Source: Acholeplasmatales bacterium (GTDB taxonomy: Bacteria > Bacillota_I > Bacilli_A > Izemoplasmatales > Hujiaoplasmataceae). Taken from it: a DNA stretch of 6,792 nucleotides. Under the pieces are notes generated by a model that worked only from the letters and a program-made list of their open reading frames with translations, did no database searches and was not told the origin of the DNA. Both the position numbers and the translations under genes were made by a program. Every line of letters begins with the position of its first letter. Within the stretch, counting starts at the first letter, position 1. This document shows positions 1 to 5,794 of the stretch, piece after piece. The stretch is taken from positions 1 to 6,792 of the forward strand of contig DMTN01000001.1 of NCBI GenBank assembly GCA_003477305.1, written 5' to 3'.

Positions 1-415
1 ACTGCTCGGCAAGGGCGACATGCTTCTGTCGGAAAACGGCCTCATCCGCCGTCTGCAGGGCGTCTTCCTGTCCACCGACGAAACCGAACAGATCACCACG
101 TTCATCAAGAACCAGGCCTATCCGGCCTATCTGTTCACGCACGAGTCGCTCATCAAGAGCGGCAAGAACGCCGAAGAAGCCGCCGAACTCGACGACCTCT
201 TCGCGGCCGTCGCGCGCTATGTCGTGGCCGAGGAGCGCTGCTCGCTCAACAAGATCACGCAGGAGTTCGGCGTCGGCTTCAACCGCGCGACGCAGATCGT
301 CTCCTCGCTCGAACTCTACGGCGTCGTGACGGCGAATGTCGGCACGAAACCGCGCGAAGTGTTGATCACCCCCGAAAAACTCGAGGAGATTCTGATGAAA
401 CTGGGACGGAGATGA
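1..415 (+). CDS. ftsK: FtsK/SpoIIIE-family DNA translocase, C-terminal part only
   Basis: This is the end of a gene that begins before the window; the frame is open from base 2 and 137 residues are visible. FtsK/SpoIIIE proteins are septum-anchored ATPases that pump chromosomal DNA during division or sporulation. The fragment opens with LLGKGDML, the conserved end of the RecA-like motor domain. After a linker, about visible residues 63-120 form the gamma winged-helix domain that reads the polar DNA motifs (KOPS/SRS): a helix-turn-helix with VGFNRATQIV, then GVV and the family signature GTKPREVL. The protein ends about 20 residues later, as is usual. Whether it is FtsK, SpoIIIE or SftA cannot be told because the N-terminus is missing. 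It stops 4 bases before lepB, so both are probably on one transcript. Confidence 0.95.
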   Translation, partial: LLGKGDMLLSENGLIRRLQGVFLSTDETEQITTFIKNQAYPAYLFTHESLIKSGKNAEEAAELDDLFAAVARYVVAEERCSLNKITQEFGVGFNRATQIVSSLELYGVVTANVGTKPREVLITPEKLEEILMKLGRR

Positions 416-419
416 CGTC

Positions 420-1250
420 ATGACCGATGAAATCGAACGTCTTCCGGAGGCACCCGACGCCGCGCCGGCCGATCCCGCGCCGGTCGATTTGGCGGCGGCC
501 GCGGAAGATGCCGCGCTGATCAAGAAGGCGGAGCGCAAGATGCTGTCCTTCGCGATCGCCGCGGCGGTCGTGATCCTGATCGCGATCCTGCGCCAGGGAC
601 AGCGTCTCTTCATCTTCAACTTTACCGCCGCGAACCTGAACGTGACCCCGGCGAGTCTGTTTTTCAGTTACCTCACGTATGCGTTTCTCTTGTTCACGGG
701 CGGATATGCGATCTTCTTCTACGTCGTCTTGCGCCGGCGCCGCGGTCTGGATCCCGCGGCGGCGGCACAGTCGTTTCCGCACTTCAAGAAGCGCTACGAC
801 CTGTTCGATCTGCTCGGCGTGATCCCCGGATTTCTCGCGGTGGTCGTCATCGCCAACGCCTTCCTCGTCTCGCCGGCCGTCGTCGACGGACCGTCGATGG
901 AACCGACGTTCTTTGAAGGGGACGCGGTCGTCGTCTACCACGGACCGGGCCTCGAATACGCCGCCGGGGACATCGTCATCATCGAGCGCACCGACAAACT
1001 GCTCATCAAGCGCCTGATCGGTCTTCCCGGCGATCATATCACCGTATCGTCGGCGGGGGTCTATCTGAACGGGACCCTGATCGAACCGTACATCGCCGAT
1101 TTCCATGTTCCGCTCGATCTCGAAATCCCCGAGGGGTATTGCTTCGTCCTCGGCGACAACCGCACGCAAAGCAACGACAGCCGCTATTTCGGACTCATTC
1201 CCGAAAGCAGTCTGCTCGGCAAGGTCGTCGTCAAGATCGATTTGTTCTGA
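420..1250 (+). CDS. lepB: Signal peptidase I with three predicted membrane segments
   Basis: Type I signal peptidase, 276 residues, which removes signal peptides from exported proteins on the outer face of the cytoplasmic membrane. The catalytic Ser159 lies in GPSMEPTFFEGD, and the general base Lys197 in LLIKRLIGLPGD. The last conserved box is GDNRTQSNDSRYFG (245-258). The N-terminus is longer than in Bacillus SipS: a 40-residue Ala/Pro/acidic tail, then hydrophobic segments at about 42-57, 78-104 and 128-150. Basic clusters (KKAERK before the first, RRRR at 105-108 and KKR at 123-125) predict N-terminus inside and catalytic domain outside. The ATG follows the ftsK stop after 4 bases, with CGGAG at 407-411 as a modest ribosome binding site. 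A lepB-rbgA-rnhB order is common in Bacillota. The enzyme call is secure; the three-segment topology is predicted from sequence only. Confidence 0.96.
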   Translation: MTDEIERLPEAPDAAPADPAPVDLAAAAEDAALIKKAERKMLSFAIAAAVVILIAILRQGQRLFIFNFTAANLNVTPASLFFSYLTYAFLLFTGGYAIFFYVVLRRRRGLDPAAAAQSFPHFKKRYDLFDLLGVIPGFLAVVVIANAFLVSPAVVDGPSMEPTFFEGDAVVVYHGPGLEYAAGDIVIIERTDKLLIKRLIGLPGDHITVSSAGVYLNGTLIEPYIADFHVPLDLEIPEGYCFVLGDNRTQSNDSRYFGLIPESSLLGKVVVKIDLF

Positions 1251-1269
1251 CCCATCCTTGAAAGGAGGG
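1251..1269 (+). promoter_or_regulatory. Hairpin covering the rbgA ribosome binding site
   Basis: CCC (1251-1253) can pair with GGG (1267-1269) and TCCT (1255-1258) with AGGA (1263-1266), leaving a one-base bulge (A1254) and the loop TGAA. This puts most of the strong AAAGGAGGG ribosome binding site (1261-1269, 5 bases before the ATG) into a GC-rich stem. The stem begins directly after the lepB stop codon, so a ribosome ending on lepB would open it. The pairing is visible in the sequence; a coupling role is inferred. Confidence 0.45.
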
Positions 1270-1274
1270 AAAAC

Positions 1275-2141
1275 ATGAAACAGATCCAATGGTTCCCCGG
1301 ACACATGGCGAAAGCCAGACGTCTGGTGGAAGAAAAACTCGGACTCGTCGACATCGTTTTCGAACTCCTTGACGCCCGGATCCCCGTATCGTCGGCGAAC
1401 CCGATGCTCGGCGAAATCATCAAGAACAAGCCGCGCCTGATCATCCTCAACAAGGCCGATCTCGCGGATCCGAAGGACGTGGCCGACTGGATCGGCCATT
1501 TTCGCAGAAACGGCCGGGCCGCGGTGGCGACGAATTCGCTCACCGGCGACCCGAAACCGGAAATCATCCGAGAAGCCCGCATCGCCCTTCGCGAACAACT
1601 GGCGAAGGACATCGAGCGCGGCATGCAGGAGCGGTCGATCCGGGCGCTCGTCGTCGGCATTCCGAACGTCGGGAAGTCGCAGTTCATCAACCGCCTCGCC
1701 GGACGCTCCGCCACCCAGACCGGCGACAAGCCGGGCATCACCAAGAAGCAGCAGTACGTGCGCGTCGCCGACGAGCTCGAACTGCTCGACAACCCCGGCA
1801 TCCTCTGGCCGAAGTTCGACGATCCCAACGTTGGGATGAACCTCGCGCTCCTCGGCTCGATCAAAGACGAAATCCTGCCGCTCGAAGAAGTCGTCCAGGC
1901 CGGCATCCGCCTCCTGCATCGCGACTATCCCGGCGTGCTCGAAGCGAGATATTCGCTTGAGCATGTGAATCCCGACGATTTCGTCGGCACGCTCGATGCG
2001 ATCGGGCGCCGCCGCGGCTGTCTGATTGCCGGGCACGGCATCGACTACGAACGCGTGATCCGGCTTTTCCTCTATGATCTCCGCAACCAGAAGTTCGGTT
2101 GCATCACGTTTGAAAAAGCGCCTGTCGATGGACGCGTTTGA
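1275..2141 (+). CDS. rbgA: Ribosome biogenesis GTPase RbgA (YlqF)
   Basis: Circularly permuted GTPase of 288 residues that acts late in assembly of the large ribosomal subunit. The start WFPGHMAKARR is the family signature. G motifs occur in permuted order: G4 NKAD (59-62), G1 GIPNVGKS (128-135), G2 around T156 in KPGIT, and G3 DNPG (172-175) followed by LWPK. The C-terminal part (about 200-288) matches the helical domain of RbgA that binds 23S rRNA, and the length is near that of the Bacillus protein. The ATG has a strong ribosome binding site, AAAGGAGGG at 1261-1269, which may be masked by a hairpin. It follows lepB after 24 bases and overlaps rnhB, as ylqF and rnhB adjoin in Bacillus. High confidence. 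Confidence 0.97.
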   Translation: MKQIQWFPGHMAKARRLVEEKLGLVDIVFELLDARIPVSSANPMLGEIIKNKPRLIILNKADLADPKDVADWIGHFRRNGRAAVATNSLTGDPKPEIIREARIALREQLAKDIERGMQERSIRALVVGIPNVGKSQFINRLAGRSATQTGDKPGITKKQQYVRVADELELLDNPGILWPKFDDPNVGMNLALLGSIKDEILPLEEVVQAGIRLLHRDYPGVLEARYSLEHVNPDDFVGTLDAIGRRRGCLIAGHGIDYERVIRLFLYDLRNQKFGCITFEKAPVDGRV

Positions 2142-2763
2142 AGCATCGCTGCTGGCGACCGGCCTTCGCTTCATTTGCGGCGTCGACGAAGTCGGCCGCG
2201 GGCCGCTGGCCGGCCCGGTTGTCGCCGGTGCGGTCATCCTGAATCCCGCCGATCCGATCGAAGGCATCGACGATTCGAAGAAACTCAGCGCGAAAGCGCG
2301 AGACCGGCTCGCCGACCAAATCAAGCAACGGGCGCTCGCCTGGGCGACCGCCTACGTCTGGGAAAACGAGATCGACGACATCAATATCTACCAGGCGTCA
2401 AGAAAAGCGATGCTTTTGGCCATCGACAAGCTTCCGATCCGGCCCGAGCACATCCTTTCCGATGCGATGCCGCTTCCCGGCTGCGGGATACCGTTTTCCG
2501 CGATCATCCACGGCGACGCGCTGTCCGCGTCGATCGGAGCCGCCTCGATCATCGCCAAAGTCGAACGCGACGCCTTCATGGACGGGATGGACCGCCTCTA
2601 TCCGGGCTATGGATTTCATCAAAACAAGGGATATCCGACCCCTGAACACCTTGCGTCGCTTCAGCGCCTCGGCGCCTGTCCGATCCACCGCCGGACCTAC
2701 GCACCGGTCCGCGCCGTCCTGCATCGCCAGTTTACGCTCGACTTGGAAGGGAGAACGCCATGA
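2128..2763 (+). CDS. rnhB: Ribonuclease HII
   Basis: RNase HII cuts the RNA strand of RNA-DNA hybrids and starts removal of single ribonucleotides from DNA, acting in the cytoplasm on the chromosome. With the chosen start it has 211 residues. The metal-binding acidic residues are Asp20 and Glu21 (GVDEVGRGPLAGP), Asp112 (LSDAM) and Asp130 (HGDALS). DDSKKLS (48-54), AASIIAKVERD (138-148) and NKGYPT (166-171) are further conserved blocks. An upstream ATG at 2074 would add 18 residues with no family character and overlap rbgA by 68 bases. I chose 2128 because the family motif L-x3-G-x4-GVDE lies at a normal distance from it. Neither start has a clear ribosome binding site; the 14-base overlap with rbgA suggests translational coupling. 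It lacks the longer N-terminal domain of the Bacillus enzyme. Confidence 0.94.
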   Translation: MDAFEASLLATGLRFICGVDEVGRGPLAGPVVAGAVILNPADPIEGIDDSKKLSAKARDRLADQIKQRALAWATAYVWENEIDDINIYQASRKAMLLAIDKLPIRPEHILSDAMPLPGCGIPFSAIIHGDALSASIGAASIIAKVERDAFMDGMDRLYPGYGFHQNKGYPTPEHLASLQRLGACPIHRRTYAPVRAVLHRQFTLDLEGRTP

Positions 2764-3431
2764 AACCGATCAAAGCCGTCATCTTCGACCTCGACGGGAC
2801 CCTGCTCGACACGATCGAGGACATCGCCGATTCGATGAACCGCGCGTTGTTCTATTTCGGCTTGAAATCGTATGACGTCGCCGCCTACAAACGGTTCGTC
2901 GGACGCGGCGTCGATCATCTCGTCGACGCCGTCCTCGACGGCACCGGGATGACCGGGAAGACGTGGAACGCGGTCCGCCGCATGTATCTCAAGACCTATG
3001 CCGAATGGCAGCGGCGGAAAACCCGTCCCTATCCCGGCATCGTCGAAACGGTCGCCGCCTTGAACGCCGCGGGGATTGCCTGCAACGTGCTTTCCAACAA
3101 ACCCGATGTCGATACGAATGCCGTGATCGAACACTATTTCGCACCGGATACGTTCGTCCATGTGGTCGGACAGAAACCGGGGTATCCCGTCAAACCCGAT
3201 CCGCGTTCGGCGAACGAGATCATTTCCGCTCTCGGCCTTGCGACGGATGAAATCCTATATGTCGGCGACACCGGGACCGACATGGAGACCGCCAAGAACG
3301 CCGGGCTCGTATCGGTCGGTGTTTTGTGGGGATTTCGAGATGCTTCCGAACTGCGCGAAAGCGGCGCGGTCCACATCATCGCCCGTCCCGCGGAACTGAT
3401 CAACCTGATCGAAAGGAGCGCCTTCGCATGA
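2760..3431 (+). CDS. gph: HAD-family phosphatase, phosphoglycolate phosphatase (Gph) type
   Basis: Haloacid dehalogenase-type phosphatase of 223 residues, probably cytosolic. Motif I is DLDGTLLDT, with nucleophile Asp10 and acid/base Asp12. Motif II is SNK (112-114), the motif III lysine is Lys145 in VKPDP, and motif IV is VGDTGTDMETAKNAG with Asp170 and Asp174. The helical cap between motifs I and II (about 16-90) is of the C1 type found in Gph, which hydrolyses 2-phosphoglycolate left by DNA repair, and in PpaX, which hydrolyses pyrophosphate. Substrate cannot be fixed from sequence. The ATG overlaps the rnhB stop (ATGA) and the stop overlaps the next ATG in the same way. GGAAGGGAG at 2745-2753 is a good ribosome binding site. 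Family is certain; the gph label is the best fit only. Confidence 0.85.
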   Translation: MKPIKAVIFDLDGTLLDTIEDIADSMNRALFYFGLKSYDVAAYKRFVGRGVDHLVDAVLDGTGMTGKTWNAVRRMYLKTYAEWQRRKTRPYPGIVETVAALNAAGIACNVLSNKPDVDTNAVIEHYFAPDTFVHVVGQKPGYPVKPDPRSANEIISALGLATDEILYVGDTGTDMETAKNAGLVSVGVLWGFRDASELRESGAVHIIARPAELINLIERSAFA

Positions 3432-3988
3432 TCCTGACGCTCAATCAACTCCTCGAAACCGACCTTCGCGGAAAAACCGTGGTCTTCGAGACCGATACGG
3501 TCTACGGCCTCGGTTGCCTGCTTGCGGACAAGGACGCCGTGAGGCGCATCTATGAAATCAAAAACCGCGAAGCCGTCAAGCCGATGGCGATCCTCGCGGC
3601 CAACATCGCGCAGGTCGCACCGCTCGTCATCGATTTCACGCCGGCCGAAGCGGTCGCAAAAAAATATTGGCCCGGCGCGCTCACGCTGGTTCTGCCCAAG
3701 TCGTCCCTGGTTCCCGACTACGTCACTTCCGGACTTTCCACGGTGGGAATCCGGATTCCCGGCAGTCCGGTCGCCATCGCCATCCTCGAGCGGTTCGGAC
3801 CGATGGTCGTGACCTCGCTCAATCTCTCGCACGAACCCGCGATCCTGTCCTGGGCGGATGCCGCACGCTATGACGGCGTCGCCGACTACCTCGTCCCAGG
3901 TCCCGACCTGCACGGCGTCGCCTCGACGGTGTACGATCCGATCGCCAAGCGGACGCTCCGCCAGGGCGCGGTCACGATCTCCGGCTGA
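3428..3988 (+). CDS. tsaC: YrdC-domain protein, probable threonylcarbamoyl-AMP synthase
   Basis: TsaC/Sua5 enzymes make threonylcarbamoyl-AMP from threonine, bicarbonate and ATP for the t6A37 modification of ANN-reading tRNAs. The 186 residues form one YrdC domain: ETDTVYGLG (21-29), the K-x-R pair Lys45/Arg47, YWPGALTLVLP (80-90), VGIRIPGSPVA (106-116) and STVYDP with LRQGAV near the end. The C-terminal Sua5 domain of the Bacillus homologue YwlC is absent, so it is TsaC-sized. The usual SAN motif reads SLN (130-132), an uncommon change. The start at 3428 is set by AAAGGAG (3412-3418) and by the ATGA overlap with the phosphatase gene; an upstream in-frame ATG at 3326 lies deep inside that gene. 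YciO-like proteins of unclear role are the alternative. Confidence 0.85.
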   Translation: MILTLNQLLETDLRGKTVVFETDTVYGLGCLLADKDAVRRIYEIKNREAVKPMAILAANIAQVAPLVIDFTPAEAVAKKYWPGALTLVLPKSSLVPDYVTSGLSTVGIRIPGSPVAIAILERFGPMVVTSLNLSHEPAILSWADAARYDGVADYLVPGPDLHGVASTVYDPIAKRTLRQGAVTISG

Positions 3989-4002
3989 GCCGAAATTCTC
4001 CG

Positions 4003-4030
4003 TTGCTTTCCCGAATCGTTCTGCTATAAT
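4003..4030 (+). promoter_or_regulatory. Sigma-A-type promoter for rpiB-upp
   Basis: The -35 box is TTGCTT (4003-4008), followed by a 16-base spacer and a perfect -10 TATAAT (4025-4030). A TG one base upstream (4022-4023) makes it an extended -10. Transcription would start near 4037 and give a leader of about 45 bases. It lies in the only gap (93 bases) between tsaC and rpiB and is the AT-richest spot nearby. Confidence 0.8.
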
Positions 4031-4046
4031 GATTGTGAACAGCGTA

Positions 4047-4067
4047 CGGACCGTGAAAACCGGTCTG
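4047..4067 (+). promoter_or_regulatory. Leader hairpin directly before the rpiB ribosome binding site
   Basis: CGGACCG (4047-4053) pairs with CGGTCTG (4061-4067), seven base pairs including one G-U, around the loop TGAAAAC. The right arm ends exactly where the ribosome binding site AAAGGGG (4068-4074) begins, so the site stays exposed. It could stabilise the mRNA start or be a binding site; no function is shown. Confidence 0.4.
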
Positions 4068-4081
4068 AAAGGGGTGCGTTC

Positions 4082-4531
4082 ATGAAAATCGCCATCGGTT
4101 CCGATCACGCGGGGTTTCCCTACAAGGACCCGATCGTCGCGCGGCTGAAAGAACGGGGCATCGACGTCATCGACGTCGGCACCGCTTCGACCGCTTCGAC
4201 CGATTATCCGATCTACGCCTTCCGCGTCGCCGACGCGGTCGCAGCGAAGCACGCCGATCTCGGCGTTCTCATCTGCGGAACCGGCATCGGGATGTCGATC
4301 GCCGCGAACAAGGTACAAGGCATCCGCGCCGGCGCCGTACAGTCCGCTTTCGCGGCTTCCGCAGTGCGCGAACACAACGACTGCAACGTCCTGTGCGTCG
4401 GGTCCCGCACGAACACCCTCCCCGAAGTCCTGTCGTTCGTCGACGCCTGGCTCGACGCGACGCCGGCGACGGGCGAGCGCCACACCAAACGCATCCGCAT
4501 GATTTCCGATTACGAAGGGGGAAACAAGTGA
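4082..4531 (+). CDS. rpiB: Ribose-5-phosphate isomerase B
   Basis: RpiB (149 residues) interconverts ribose-5-phosphate and ribulose-5-phosphate in the non-oxidative pentose phosphate pathway, in the cytosol. The opening MKIAIGSDHAG holds the substrate residues Asp8 and His9. Cys65 in CGTGIGMSIAANK is the catalytic base, Thr67 and the following glycines form the anion hole, and His98 in REHND and Arg133/Arg137 near the end bind phosphate. Length is typical. The related LacA/LacB galactose-6-phosphate isomerases are less likely because the active-site cysteine is present and no lac genes adjoin. It has its own promoter and a good ribosome binding site, AAAGGGG at 4068-4074. The stop is one base before upp, so the two are co-expressed. 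An internal stretch at 4160-4198 consists of two adjacent 9-base tandem duplications. Confidence 0.96.
   Translation: MKIAIGSDHAGFPYKDPIVARLKERGIDVIDVGTASTASTDYPIYAFRVADAVAAKHADLGVLICGTGIGMSIAANKVQGIRAGAVQSAFAASAVREHNDCNVLCVGSRTNTLPEVLSFVDAWLDATPATGERHTKRIRMISDYEGGNK
4160..4198 (+). repeat. Two adjacent 9-base tandem duplications inside rpiB
   Basis: ATCGACGTC occurs twice in tandem (4160-4168, 4169-4177); after GGC, ACCGCTTCG occurs twice in tandem (4181-4189, 4190-4198). They encode IDV-IDV-G-TAS-TAS. The frame and the usual spacing from DVGT to DYP are kept, so the gene is intact. Confidence 0.9.
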
Positions 4532-4532
4532 C

Positions 4533-5159
4533 ATGGGAAAACTGACGATCATCAATCATCCGCTCATCGAACATAAGCTCGCCATCATCCGCAACAAGGC
4601 CACCGACACGAAGACGTTCCGCGAGAACGTCAACGAGATCGGCAGCCTCGTCACCTACGAGATCACGCGTGACCTGACGACCCGTCCGGTCGAAGTCGAG
4701 ACCCCCATCTGCAAGACGATCTGCCAGGTCCTCGCCAAGGAAGTCGTGATCGTGCCGATCCTCCGCGCCGGTCTCGGCATGGTCGACGGCATCCAGCTCG
4801 TGATCCCGACCGCGAAGATCGGCCACATCGGCCTTTACCGCGACGAGAAGACCCTACTTCCGCACGAATACTACGTCAAGCTTCCCAAGGAAATCGTCGA
4901 TGCGACCATCCTCGTCGTCGACCCGATGCTCGCGACCGGCGGATCCGCCATCGTCGCGATCAACCACATCAAGGCCCGCGGCGGAAAAGACATCCGCTTC
5001 GTCGGCCTCGTCGGCTGTCCCGAAGGCATCAAGGCGCTGCGCGCCGCCCATCCGGACGTCGACATCTATCTCGTCAAGGAAGATGAGCGACTGAACGAGG
5101 TCGGATACATCGTCCCCGGACTCGGCGACTGCGGCGACCGCCTCTTCGGCACCCGCTGA
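4533..5159 (+). CDS. upp: Uracil phosphoribosyltransferase
   Basis: Upp (208 residues) makes UMP from uracil and PRPP in pyrimidine salvage, in the cytosol. The N-terminus has the family pattern NHPLIEHKLAIIRNK (8-22). LRAGLGMVDG (78-86) and the PRPP loop VVDPMLATGGSA (128-139) are intact, and the uracil-binding C-terminus GYIVPGLGDCGDRLFGT (191-207) is complete. Length matches the family (about 209). The ATG comes one base after the rpiB stop; its ribosome binding site AAGGGGGA (4515-4522) lies within the last codons of rpiB. RpiB helps supply ribose-5-phosphate for PRPP, so the pairing makes metabolic sense. The pair echoes the Bacillus ywlF-ywlG-glyA-upp order with the middle genes absent. 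An intrinsic terminator follows directly. Confidence 0.97.
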   Translation: MGKLTIINHPLIEHKLAIIRNKATDTKTFRENVNEIGSLVTYEITRDLTTRPVEVETPICKTICQVLAKEVVIVPILRAGLGMVDGIQLVIPTAKIGHIGLYRDEKTLLPHEYYVKLPKEIVDATILVVDPMLATGGSAIVAINHIKARGGKDIRFVGLVGCPEGIKALRAAHPDVDIYLVKEDERLNEVGYIVPGLGDCGDRLFGTR

Positions 5160-5163
5160 CCTC

Positions 5164-5190
5164 AAGGAGGATCTGTCGATCTTCCTTTTT
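5164..5190 (+). terminator. Intrinsic terminator after upp
   Basis: AAGGAGGATC (5164-5173) pairs with GATCTTCCTT (5178-5187), ten base pairs including one G-U, around the loop TGTC. The right arm runs into TTTTT (5186-5190), then GTT. It starts 4 bases after the upp stop and ends the rpiB-upp transcript. The left arm also reads as a full Shine-Dalgarno sequence, but no start codon follows at a usable distance. Confidence 0.8.
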
Positions 5191-5319
5191 GTTCCGTTCG
5201 GGCGGGACGATTTACTTTCAGCAAGGCTTTTTAAATAAATGCCATCGAACCCATGAAACGAGGTCGTTATCCATGTTCCATTCCATCAACGCATCCATGA
5301 CCCAGACGGGGAGCCGCTG
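5191..5319 (+). other. Gap between the upp terminator and dut, with stacked mini-frames
   Basis: No recognised gene. An AT-rich patch (5228-5240) and TTTACT (5211-5216) could be a weak promoter, but no -10 match is convincing. Three very short frames follow one another: 5239-5256 (5 codons), 5253-5300 (15 codons) and 5273-5320 (15 codons). The last ends in TGATG, overlapping the dut start codon, and has GAGG at 5260-5263 ahead of it. They may be chance or leader peptides. The dut ribosome binding site GGGGAG is at 5308-5313. Confidence 0.4.
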
Positions 5320-5769
5320 ATGCTTGCGCGCGGCTTCCAGATCGTCACGACCTGGGCGGACAAGGACGTCCGCCTGCCCGAACGCTCGACCGCCTATTCG
5401 GCCGGCTACGACATCGCCGCCGCCGAGACCATCATCATCCCCGCGAAGGGGACGGCCGTCGTACCGACCGGCATCAAGGCCTACATGCTTCCGGACGAAG
5501 TGCTGCAGGTCTACGCCCGCAGTTCGCTTTCCAAGAAGAAGGGCCTGATGCTCGCGAACTCCGTGGGCATCATCGACGGCGACTATTACAACAACGCCGA
5601 CAACGAAGGCCACATCCAGCTCCACGTCTACAATTTCTCGGAGATTCCCGTGACGCTTGCGAAAGGCGAGCGGTTCTGCCAGGGCGTCTTCCAGAAGTTC
5701 CTCGTCGTCGACGCCGAGCCGCCGGTCACGCAGGTCCGCAAGGGCGGGCACGGCTCGACCGGTTACTGA
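5320..5769 (+). CDS. dut: dUTP diphosphatase (trimeric dUTPase)
   Basis: dUTPase cleaves dUTP to dUMP and pyrophosphate, keeping uracil out of DNA and feeding dTMP synthesis. The 149 residues carry all five motifs of the homotrimeric family: I SAGYDIAA (27-34), II YARSSLSKKKGL (65-76), III NSVGIIDGDYYN (80-91) with catalytic Asp86, IV GERFCQGVFQKF (116-127) and V RKGGHGSTG (140-148). Motif III continues with a short insertion before EGHI, as I recall for many Firmicutes and phage forms. Motif V has His144 where most family members have the phenylalanine that stacks on uracil; Bacillus YncF, as I recall, also has GGHGSTG. The ATG has GGGGAG six bases upstream, and no other in-frame start exists back to a stop at 5254. 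It appears to be its own transcription unit. Phage origin is possible, but base composition matches the neighbours. Confidence 0.95.
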   Translation: MLARGFQIVTTWADKDVRLPERSTAYSAGYDIAAAETIIIPAKGTAVVPTGIKAYMLPDEVLQVYARSSLSKKKGLMLANSVGIIDGDYYNNADNEGHIQLHVYNFSEIPVTLAKGERFCQGVFQKFLVVDAEPPVTQVRKGGHGSTGY

Positions 5770-5794
5770 GACCTCGCGCAGGCGCAAATTGTGC

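Noticed and set aside
2074..2127. Longer rnhB beginning at ATG 2074
   Set aside because: The added 18 residues are Ser/Arg/Lys-rich without family resemblance, the overlap with rbgA would be 68 bases, and no ribosome binding site precedes it.
366..2324. Long minus-strand open frame of 652 codons opposite lepB, rbgA and rnhB
   Set aside because: It is the mirror of three well-identified plus-strand genes. Its product is rich in Asp/Arg/Val with no recognisable motifs, as expected from GC-rich codon bias.
3326..3427. Longer tsaC beginning at ATG 3326
   Set aside because: It would start inside gph in another frame. The start at 3428 has AAAGGAG at proper distance and the ATGA overlap seen at the previous junction.
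3982..3992. Small inverted repeat CGGC-TGA-GCCG around the tsaC stop as a terminator
   Set aside because: The stem has only four pairs and no T-run follows, so termination is unlikely.
3134..4555. Minus-strand open frame of 473 codons opposite gph, tsaC and rpiB
   Set aside because: Same cause: a shadow across three conserved genes, a promoter and a leader, with no family motif.
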